Of a stretch of 5,538 nt of DNA, positions 1 to 5,337 are shown one piece after another. A program made the translations under genes and the position numbers. The stretch comes from Bacteroidales bacterium. GTDB taxonomy: Bacteria > Bacteroidota > Bacteroidia > Bacteroidales > JAADGE01. The DNA is taken from positions 1-5,538 of the forward strand of contig JANTGL010000194.1 of NCBI GenBank assembly GCA_024762915.1, read 5' to 3'. Positions within the stretch are counted from its first letter, which is position 1; every line of letters starts with the position of its first letter. The notes under the pieces are model-generated. The model had not been told where the DNA came from. It saw only the letters and a list, made by a program, of their open reading frames with translations, and searched no databases.

Positions 1-555
1 TGGTTCTGATTCCGGAAGAAATCCTTTTCCTGCGCTTACAACAAAGGGAAATGAAGCTTCCAATTTTAAATCTCCGCCTTCAATTTCTTGTTCGAGATGA
101 ACTTTATCGCCTTCAACTTCAAATTTTGAAGCACCTGAAACAGACGGTAAATTCAAAAATTCAGCAATCATTCCTTCTAATTGTCCGCCGTTATAATCGA
201 TTGATTCTTTTCCGGTTACAATAATATCATAATCGCCGTTTTTATAAACTTCAGCAATTTGCTTTGCAATAAACAAGTTATCAGAAGCATCAGCATTTAT
301 TCTGACTGCATCATCCGCACCCATGGCAAGTGCTTTTCTGATTGTCGGTTCCGTTTCAACAGTCCCGACGTTGACAGCTGTAATATGCATTTCGATACCG
401 ACATCTTTAAGATCTAATAATCTTGTTAAAGCTAATTCTTCGTAGGGCCCGATGATGTATTTGATATCCGTCGTATCAAATTTTGTATCATTATCGGTAA
501 ATTTAATTTTCGACGTTGTGTCAGGAACATGTCCTATACAAATAAGTGCTTTCAT
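1..555 (-). CDS. etfB: Electron transfer flavoprotein beta subunit (partial, C-terminus off window)
   Basis: EtfB pairs with EtfA to form a soluble FAD-containing heterodimer that passes electrons from dehydrogenases such as acyl-CoA dehydrogenases toward the quinone pool. In ordinary ETFs the beta subunit holds AMP; in bifurcating ones it holds a second flavin. The reading frame is open from the ATG at 555 to the left edge and gives 185 residues, against about 245-260 for the family, so some 60-75 residues are missing. Recognisable parts are the N-terminal strand with VPDT (residues 10-13), IIGPYEELALTRLL (34-47), the TEPTIRKALAMGAD segment (68-81), the nucleotide-binding loop GKESIDYNGGQ (115-125), and the EIEGG...FPFVVSAGKG stretch (157-178) that resembles the ETF-beta signature. 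This start is chosen because the family begins right at this methionine. etfA is expected next on the minus strand but lies outside. Whether the protein is bifurcating cannot be judged here. Identity is very secure. Confidence 0.96.
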   Translation of the reverse strand, partial: MKALICIGHVPDTTSKIKFTDNDTKFDTTDIKYIIGPYEELALTRLLDLKDVGIEMHITAVNVGTVETEPTIRKALAMGADDAVRINADASDNLFIAKQIAEVYKNGDYDIIVTGKESIDYNGGQLEGMIAEFLNLPSVSGASKFEVEGDKVHLEQEIEGGDLKLEASFPFVVSAGKGFLPESEP

Positions 556-597
556 CTTATTATTTTTTATAGTTCAATGATTTACATTTGAATTAAG

Positions 598-618
598 TCC
601 GAAACGATAGTATTCGGA
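598..618 (-). other. Hairpin in the etfB 5' leader
   Basis: TCCGAA (598-603) and TTCGGA (613-618) form a perfect 6-bp inverted repeat with a 9-base loop, one of the few GC-containing patches in this AT-rich gap. It falls just downstream of the predicted etfB transcription start. It could be a 5' mRNA-stabilising stem or a dyad site for a DNA-binding protein. No T-run follows on either strand, so it is not an intrinsic terminator. Confidence 0.4.
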
Positions 619-632
619 ATAAATTTATTATG

Positions 633-664
633 CAAACATAATAATTTTTTGTAATATTGTCAAA
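633..664 (-). promoter_or_regulatory. Bacteroidota-type promoter for etfB
   Basis: Read on the minus strand, TTTG (664-661) is followed by exactly 20 bases and then TATGTTTG (640-633). This matches the Bacteroidota primary sigma consensus of a TTTG -33 box, a spacer of about 19-21 bases and a TANNTTTG -7 box. Transcription would start a few bases further on, around 625-630, leaving a leader of roughly 70 bases before the etfB ATG. The match is direct; activity is inferred. Confidence 0.75.
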
Positions 665-679
665 TTATTTTTTTTGGAA

Positions 680-760
680 ATTCAAATAAAATGAAGTCTG
701 AAAAATCTTATTTTTTTATCAGTTTTTACTTTTTTATCTGAAATTTTAAATTATTTGAAT
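680..760. repeat. Perfect 10-bp inverted repeat with 61-bp spacer in the divergent intergenic region
   Basis: ATTCAAATAA (680-689) and TTATTTGAAT (751-760) are exact reverse complements. The related 8-mer ATTTGAAT also occurs at 586-593. The arms lie between the two divergent promoters. They could be paired binding sites for a regulator, but the word is AT-rich and turns up elsewhere in the window (for example near 3918 and 3933), so chance is a real alternative. Confidence 0.3.
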
Positions 761-763
761 AAA

Positions 764-784
764 AAAACACTAAATTTGTGTTTT
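764..784. promoter_or_regulatory. Dyad AAAACAC-N7-GTGTTTT overlapping the -7 box (possible operator)
   Basis: The arms at 764-770 and 778-784 are perfect 7-bp reverse complements, and the 7-base centre contains most of the TAAATTTG box. A regulator bound here would cover the core promoter and so repress. The adjacent Crp/Fnr protein is the obvious candidate for autoregulation because dimeric Crp/Fnr proteins bind dyads. The sequence matches neither the classical FNR site (TTGAT-N4-ATCAA) nor the CRP site (TGTGA-N6-TCACA). The role is inferred. Confidence 0.35.
771..778 (+). promoter_or_regulatory. Candidate -7 box for the Crp/Fnr gene
   Basis: TAAATTTG fits TANNTTTG exactly and ends 25 bases before the ATG at 804, so the transcript would have a leader of about 20 bases. 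No TTTG or TTG stands at the usual 19-21 base distance upstream; the nearest TTTG (754-757) is only 13 bases away. A strong -7 with a weak -33 is compatible with an activator-dependent or weak promoter. Confidence 0.45.
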
Positions 785-803
785 ATAACATTTTTACAAA
801 AAC

Positions 804-1502
804 ATGATTGATAAAGATATTTGCAAAAGTTGCACAGAATCTAAAGATTCAATTTTTAATCTTCTGAGTAAAGAGGAAAAATTAATTTTTGAAGAAAACC
901 GTCAGTGTACCTCCTATAAAAAAGGTGAAATTATTTTTAAAGAAGGTGATTTACCCGTAGGAATGATTTGTTTATGTTCGGGAAAGGTGAAATTATTCAA
1001 AGAAGGCGTAGGAGGGAGAGATCAAATTATTCGAATGGATAAACAAGGTGATTTTGTCGGATTCAGAGCACTTTTTGCCGGTGAACATTATAATGCAACA
1101 GCTACTGCAATTGAAGATTCCGTTATTTGTTATCTTGAAAAAAATATTTTAGAAAAAGTAATAAAAACGAACGGTAATTTTGCTTTAAGAGTTATTAATA
1201 TTTTAGCAAAAGAACTTGGTTTTTCAAATGAAAGAACCGTTTCTTTAACACAAAAACATATTCGCGGCAGATTAGCAGAATCACTGCTTGTTTTAGTTAA
1301 TACCTTCGGATTTGAAGATAATAATAAAACAATTAAAGTATACTTATCACGCGAAGATATTGCCAGCTTATCAAATATGACCACATCAAATGCGATTCGA
1401 ACCTTGTCAACATTTGCGCAGGAAAATGTTATTTCATTGTACGGCAGAAGTATTACTGTTGAAAATATGGAAGCATTAAAGAGAATCAGCAGGTTAGGAT
1501 AA
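804..1502 (+). CDS. Crp/Fnr-family transcriptional regulator with FNR-like cysteines
   Basis: This 232-residue protein is full length for a cytoplasmic Crp/Fnr dimer that senses a signal in its N-terminal domain and binds DNA with its C-terminal one. The cyclic-nucleotide-binding-like beta barrel spans about residues 18-115 (KKGEIIFKEGD at 39-49, GDFVG at 82-86), a long dimerisation helix about 117-145, and the winged helix about 150-220, with REDIASLSNMTTSNAIRTLSTF (183-204, helix-turn-helix) and the wing near GRSITVEN. Cysteines at 7 and 10 (CKSC) and at 109 (VICYLEKNILE, matching the region of E. coli FNR Cys122, MVCEIPFETLD) suggest an iron-sulfur or redox sensor; Cys35, 56 and 58 are also present. 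The recognition helix lacks the FNR ExxSR pattern: only the Arg (199) aligns. It is divergent from etfB and followed by a terminator. Family is secure; ligand and targets are not known. Confidence 0.93.
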   Translation: MIDKDICKSCTESKDSIFNLLSKEEKLIFEENRQCTSYKKGEIIFKEGDLPVGMICLCSGKVKLFKEGVGGRDQIIRMDKQGDFVGFRALFAGEHYNATATAIEDSVICYLEKNILEKVIKTNGNFALRVINILAKELGFSNERTVSLTQKHIRGRLAESLLVLVNTFGFEDNNKTIKVYLSREDIASLSNMTTSNAIRTLSTFAQENVISLYGRSITVENMEALKRISRLG

Positions 1503-1523
1503 AATAATATCCAATAAATTGAG

Positions 1524-1560
1524 AAACTCAGCAAAATATCTGCTGGGTTTTTCTTATTTT
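1524..1560 (+). terminator. Intrinsic terminator after the Crp/Fnr gene
   Basis: ACTCAGCA (1526-1533) pairs with TGCTGGGT (1541-1548) around a 7-base loop, with one T-G wobble; two further A-T pairs can extend the stem. It runs directly into TTTTTCTTATTTT. It sits 23 bases after the stop codon at 1500-1502 and before the next ATG at 1579, so it ends the regulator transcript or acts as a partial barrier before the ligase gene. Confidence 0.8.
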
Positions 1561-1578
1561 AGCCCTCTGAAAAAAAAT

Positions 1579-3156
1579 ATGTTGAAAAATGCAATTAAAA
1601 TATTCTACTTAAATTACAGATATATTTATATCGGAATGTTGATTATTTTGCTTAGCGTATTACCGCATTCACGTCTTTTATTGAGCATGTCGGAAATCGG
1701 ATTGGTTTTCTTTTGGATTTTAGAAGGGAAATTTAAGTCAAAAATTAAAAGATTAAAAACACATCCTGAAATTCTTATTTTTGCATCTGTTTTTTTACTT
1801 CATCTTATCGGATTGATTTACACACAAAATTTTCCGTATGCCGGAAAAGATTTAAGAATTAAATTGCCGATTTTATTATTTCCGATTGTTTTGGGAACAT
1901 CATTAAAATTGACGGCAAAAGAAATAAAACTGATTTTGCTGATTTTTACAATCTCAATAATTGCTAAAACATTTTACGGAATTGCTTCATTATTAGGGTT
2001 AACAGGAGTTGAAATTACGGATTTTCAAAAATTAGCGGGAAAATTTTCCCATATAAGATATGCTTTGCTTATAAATATTGCTTCATTTTCAATGCTGTAT
2101 TATTTAATTATTAGTTCTGAAAAGGAAAAACTGAAGTATAAAGTTTTTTATTTTCTGAGTTTTATTTGGCTGAGCTATTTTCTGTTGTTGTTACATTCCG
2201 TTACCGGATGGATTATCTGGTATATTTTATTTAGTTTCAGTTTAATCAGATTTTCAATATTACAGAAAAACAAAATTTTAAAATTATCGGTTTTGGGCTT
2301 TTCCGTTTTAACGTTTTTAGGGATATTTTTTTATATCGGTTATTCGGTTCATCGATTTAACAGAACTGATAAATTGATACCTGAAAAAATTGATAAATTT
2401 TCAAAAGCGGGCAACAAATATCAAAATCATTCGGAAAGTCTTCAAACTGAAAACGGCCACTTTGTAAATATTTATTTATGCGAAAAAGAATTAAAACCTG
2501 AATGGAATAAACGAAGTCAAATTGATTATGACGATAAGGATAATAAAGGACAAAAAATTAAATTTACGCTTATCAGATACCTGACCTCTAAAAATTTACG
2601 AAAAGATAAAGATGGTGTTTCTAAATTATCCGAACAAGATATTAAAAATATTGAACAAGGTTTGACAAATTATATTTTTGCCGATAAATATGCCGTTTAT
2701 CCGAAAATTTATGAGTTCTTATGGCAAACCGAACGATATTTTTCTGGAGGTAATCCCGAAAATCAATCCGTTTCTCAACGATTGGAATTTTTAAAAAACG
2801 GAAAAGAAATTATAAAACGGAATTTTTGGTTTGGAGTGGGTACCGGAGATATAAAGGATGCCTTTAAAAATCAATATAATTTGTCAAAATCAAAATTATC
2901 TGAAAAACATAGACTCAGGTCACATAATCAGTATGTTACAATGTTTATTACATTCGGATTATTCGGATTTATATGGTTTTTGCTTGCTTTAATTTATCCT
3001 GTGTATAAAACCAAATCTTATAAAAATTATCTTTTCTTAATCAGTTTTATTGTCATAATGTTATCAATGTTAAATGAAGATACATTAGAAACTCAAATGG
3101 GTGCAACGGTTTTTGCTTTTTTCTTGTCTTTTTTTCTTTTTACGGAAGAAAAATAA
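1579..3156 (+). CDS. O-antigen ligase family membrane protein (Wzy/WaaL-like)
   Basis: This is a 525-residue polytopic inner-membrane protein of the O-antigen ligase/polymerase family. Members transfer or polymerise undecaprenyl-linked glycan on the periplasmic face, for example onto lipid A-core. About ten hydrophobic segments are visible: roughly eight before residue 255 and two or three after 455. Between them is a hydrophilic loop of about 190 residues (257-450) with ENGH (291-294), QRLEF (400-404), FWFGVGTGD (416-424) and RSHNQ (447-451). NEDTLETQMG (499-508) lies in the last third. The loop pattern and the late ETQ motif are, from memory, typical of Bacteroidota members. The ATG at 1579 is preferred over an in-frame TTG at 1519, because the latter would place the terminator hairpin inside the coding sequence. 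No clear promoter lies in the 76-bp gap; terminator read-through or an unseen promoter must serve it. Ligase versus polymerase cannot be told from sequence. Confidence 0.87.
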   Translation: MLKNAIKIFYLNYRYIYIGMLIILLSVLPHSRLLLSMSEIGLVFFWILEGKFKSKIKRLKTHPEILIFASVFLLHLIGLIYTQNFPYAGKDLRIKLPILLFPIVLGTSLKLTAKEIKLILLIFTISIIAKTFYGIASLLGLTGVEITDFQKLAGKFSHIRYALLINIASFSMLYYLIISSEKEKLKYKVFYFLSFIWLSYFLLLLHSVTGWIIWYILFSFSLIRFSILQKNKILKLSVLGFSVLTFLGIFFYIGYSVHRFNRTDKLIPEKIDKFSKAGNKYQNHSESLQTENGHFVNIYLCEKELKPEWNKRSQIDYDDKDNKGQKIKFTLIRYLTSKNLRKDKDGVSKLSEQDIKNIEQGLTNYIFADKYAVYPKIYEFLWQTERYFSGGNPENQSVSQRLEFLKNGKEIIKRNFWFGVGTGDIKDAFKNQYNLSKSKLSEKHRLRSHNQYVTMFITFGLFGFIWFLLALIYPVYKTKSYKNYLFLISFIVIMLSMLNEDTLETQMGATVFAFFLSFFLFTEEK

Positions 3157-3172
3157 TGGGCTATTTCTTTTT
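3144..3172. terminator. Weak AT-rich hairpin shared by two convergent genes
   Basis: AAATA (3151-3155) pairs with TATTT (3162-3166); after a two-base bulge, GAAG (3145-3148) pairs with CTTT (3167-3170). The 6-base loop spans the gap between the two stop codons, and T-rich stretches follow on both strands. It is the only candidate for stopping transcription at this convergent junction, but it has almost no GC pairs, so it may be weak or not real. Confidence 0.25.
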
Positions 3173-3919
3173 ATGTTTAAGATATATTGCTTTTGAATAT
3201 TTTAAAAACGTTTCGAAAGAAATAACAGTTGAAATTAAAAATCCGGTATAACCTTCAAGGAAACCTAATTTTAAAAAATAATTTTTAAAGAATTTGAAAG
3301 ACGGGTTGATAATTGCTTTTAAAACTAAATTCTTTTTATTATTTTGAACTAATTGTTCGGCACTTATCGAACTGAATTTATTTGCCTGCAAAATATGTTC
3401 TTCAATTGAGTTAAAAGAATAATGTAACAAATCACCTTTTAGATATTTTTTATTTGCTCCTTCATTAAGGATAACTGTGTCATGAGGATTAATACCTTCC
3501 CATTTTCCGGAATCCTTTTTCCACAATCTTATTTTCCTGTCAGGATACCAATTTGTATGTTTGACGGCTTTACCGCAATAAATATTTAGTCTGTTAAAAA
3601 AACAAGCGTCCGAATTCGGATTTTGTTTAAATTCAATGATTGATTTTTTTAATTTAACTGACAATACTTCGTCGGCATCTAATGATAAAACGTAATCATT
3701 TTCAGCAAAGCTTATAACTCTGTTTTTTTGTTGAATGTGTCCGTCAAATTCGTGCCGGAAAAATTTTACTTTATATTTTTGGCAAATTTCTTCTGTTTTA
3801 TCATTAGAAAATGAGTCTAATACAATTATCTCATCAGCAATTTCAATGACCGATTTTAAACATCGTTCAATATTTTTTTCCTCATTAAAGGTTATTATGA
3901 CAACAGATAATTTTATCAT
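3161..3919 (-). CDS. Family 2 glycosyltransferase, WaaE/LgtF-like
   Basis: This 252-residue cytoplasmic or membrane-associated GT-A enzyme probably adds a sugar in beta linkage to lipopolysaccharide core or another surface glycan. The nucleotide-sugar-binding start is SVVIITFNEEKNIERCLKS (5-23), then the strand IIVLDSFSNDKT (31-42), the QQKN element (63-66) and the metal-binding DxD, LDADE (80-84). NRLNIYCGKAVKHTNWYPDRKIRLWKK (109-135), followed by GINPHD (142-147), is typical of the WaaE/KdtX/LgtF group, whose members are about 250-260 residues. The basic hydrophobic C-terminus (about 208-247) could sit on the membrane. It starts 9 bp after the dprA stop codon, with no promoter in between, so it is likely co-transcribed with dprA. 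The O-antigen ligase ends 4 bp from its own stop codon, suggesting an envelope-glycan pair read from opposite strands. Sugar and acceptor cannot be predicted. Confidence 0.92.
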   Translation of the reverse strand: MIKLSVVIITFNEEKNIERCLKSVIEIADEIIVLDSFSNDKTEEICQKYKVKFFRHEFDGHIQQKNRVISFAENDYVLSLDADEVLSVKLKKSIIEFKQNPNSDACFFNRLNIYCGKAVKHTNWYPDRKIRLWKKDSGKWEGINPHDTVILNEGANKKYLKGDLLHYSFNSIEEHILQANKFSSISAEQLVQNNKKNLVLKAIINPSFKFFKNYFLKLGFLEGYTGFLISTVISFETFLKYSKAIYLKHKKK

Positions 3920-3928
3920 TTGAATTTT

Positions 3929-5047
3929 TTAAATTTGAATGTTTCCGGCAAGCTCATAAACTTTTCCGGGTAAACATCTTACGGCATCATTAAATTCCAT
4001 TTCGAGCAATAAAGCAGATGCTTTTGCCGAATTAAATCCGGATTCTTTACAAATAGTATCAATTACCGTTTTACCGTTCTTCTGCAAAATTTGTGCTATT
4101 TTCTTTTCATCCTCAGATAATTCGACAAATAAGACCTGCTGTTTCGGGTTTATATTTTGTTCCCAATTTAAAATATATTCAATATCTTTTGCCGATTGAA
4201 GCAGGAATGCTTTATGTATTTTTATTAACCAATTTGTACCTTCGGAATACGTATCTTCCAATCTTCCGGGTATTGCAAAAACTTCCCGGTTGTATGAATT
4301 TGCAATATCAGCCGTTACCAATGAACCGCCTTTTGCTGCAGATTCAATAACCACTGTTGCATGGGACAGTCCGGCAATAATCCGATTTCTTTGCAAAAAA
4401 TTTTGTCGTTCAAATTTTGCTCCTTTTGTAAATTCGGTAATCAATGCCCCTTGTTTTACGATTTCAGCAGCAATATTTTTATGCTTTGCAGGATAAATTC
4501 GGTCAAAACCATGTGCCAAAACAGATACGGTATCTAATCCGTATTTTAATGCTGATTTATGTGCACAAATATCTATTCCGTATGCTAATCCGCTGATAAT
4601 TATTGGATTGTGCCCTGAGTCTGCCAGTTCTTTTATAAGTCGATCGCAAATTTCTTTTCCTCTTTGTGTGGCATTTCTTGTACCTACGATGCTTATTATT
4701 TTTCGATTTTTATATGAAACAGTCCCTTTTTCAAAAAACATTAAAGGTGCATCGGAGCATTGTTTTAACAAAAAAGGATAATCTTCATCTAAATAAAAAC
4801 GGGTATTAATTCCGTTTTTTGTAATAAATTTTATCTCATTTTCTACATCTTTTAACAGATGTTTATTTTCTAAAATACTGCTTGCCGTAGCGTTTCCGAT
4901 ACCGGGTGTTTTTAATAGCTTCTGTTTATCGGCTTCAAAAACCTCTTTTATTCCTCCGCAATAAGAAATTAAATTTTTTGCATTTACCGGTCCTAATCCC
5001 GGAATTTGCCCTAAAGCAATTTTGTATTTTAAATATTCATCTGTCAT
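3929..5047 (-). CDS. dprA: DNA-processing protein DprA (Smf)
   Basis: DprA binds incoming single-stranded DNA in the cytoplasm during natural transformation and loads RecA on it; it is also kept in many bacteria not known to be competent. The 372 residues match the usual length of about 360-380. Helix-hairpin-helix-like repeats lie at the N-terminus (IPGLGPVNAKNLI 15-27; TPGIGNATASSIL 47-59). The Rossmann-like DprA core spans about 80-300, with VGTRN (121-125), SGLAYGID (152-159), HGFDRIYP (179-186), QRNRIIAGLS (219-228), ESAAKGGSLVTA (235-246), VFAIPG (256-261) and SEGTNWLI (268-275). A winged-helix-like C-terminal domain covers about 310-368. All the core motifs are intact, so it should be functional. 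It begins 18 bp after the small upstream gene's stop codon and is followed 9 bp later by the glycosyltransferase. The leader shows no Shine-Dalgarno sequence. Confidence 0.97.
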   Translation of the reverse strand: MTDEYLKYKIALGQIPGLGPVNAKNLISYCGGIKEVFEADKQKLLKTPGIGNATASSILENKHLLKDVENEIKFITKNGINTRFYLDEDYPFLLKQCSDAPLMFFEKGTVSYKNRKIISIVGTRNATQRGKEICDRLIKELADSGHNPIIISGLAYGIDICAHKSALKYGLDTVSVLAHGFDRIYPAKHKNIAAEIVKQGALITEFTKGAKFERQNFLQRNRIIAGLSHATVVIESAAKGGSLVTADIANSYNREVFAIPGRLEDTYSEGTNWLIKIHKAFLLQSAKDIEYILNWEQNINPKQQVLFVELSEDEKKIAQILQKNGKTVIDTICKESGFNSAKASALLLEMEFNDAVRCLPGKVYELAGNIQI

Positions 5048-5065
5048 TTACGGAAACAGAAATAG

Positions 5066-5317
5066 TTATTTGAATACTTTTTGAACCTTATTATTGCTGA
5101 CAAGGTAAACCGAAATTGTATGCTCGTTGTCTTTTATTTTTTTAATGATTTCTTTATTCCCGTCAAAATCATAGATAATGATTCGAGCTTCGTTAGTTTT
5201 TGCCGTAGCTTCCGATTCGGTAATGCATTTTTCGGCTATGTCTTTTCCCAGGATTTCGGACAGATAGTCTGTCCAACGTTTTCCGGAATAATTCATTTTA
5301 AAAATTAGTTTGCTCAT
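5066..5317 (-). CDS. Small uncharacterised protein between mqnC and dprA
   Basis: I do not recognise this 83-residue protein. It is probably real because its stop and start fit neatly between two certain genes on the same strand (20 bp after mqnC, 18 bp before dprA), and its composition is that of a soluble folded protein. It has no signal peptide or membrane segment. The N-terminal part (10-40) is predominantly helical-looking, with KRWTDYLSEILGKDIAEK. The second half alternates a strand (ARIIIYDFDG, 44-53), a lysine-rich helix (KEIIKKIKDN, 55-64) and a strand (HTISVYLVSNN, 66-76), suggesting a small alpha/beta fold. Two acidic residues sit in YDFDG (Asp50, Asp52), but no known catalytic motif is complete. 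A second in-frame methionine at residue 8 is an alternative start. Function is unknown; a link to MqnC or DprA is only guilt by association. Confidence 0.72.
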   Translation of the reverse strand: MSKLIFKMNYSGKRWTDYLSEILGKDIAEKCITESEATAKTNEARIIIYDFDGNKEIIKKIKDNEHTISVYLVSNNKVQKVFK

Positions 5318-5337
5318 AAGTTAAGAATTTTATGAAA

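Noticed and set aside
583..590. TACATTTG on the plus strand as a second promoter for the Crp/Fnr gene
   Set aside because: It matches TANNTTTG, but there is no TTTG or TTG at a suitable distance upstream, and it would lie inside the etfB leader with a leader of about 200 bases.
711..740. Near-direct repeat TTTTTTATCAG / TTTTTTATCTG, 18 bp apart
   Set aside because: It is mostly a T-run in AT-rich DNA with one mismatch; too simple to call a binding-site pair.
1130..1534. Minus-strand open frame of 134 codons antisense to the Crp/Fnr gene
   Set aside because: It is fully opposite a confident gene and its translation resembles no family; it also runs through the terminator.
3735..3923. Plus-strand open frame opposite the start of the glycosyltransferase gene
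   Set aside because: It overlaps a well-supported gene almost completely and has no recognisable domain.
4093..4496. Two overlapping plus-strand open frames opposite dprA
   Set aside because: They are shadows of the dprA coding sequence, whose motifs are all intact on the minus strand.
5081..5308. Plus-strand open frame opposite the 83-residue gene
   Set aside because: The minus-strand frame fits the operon spacing and has a plausible soluble protein composition; the plus frame has no upstream context.
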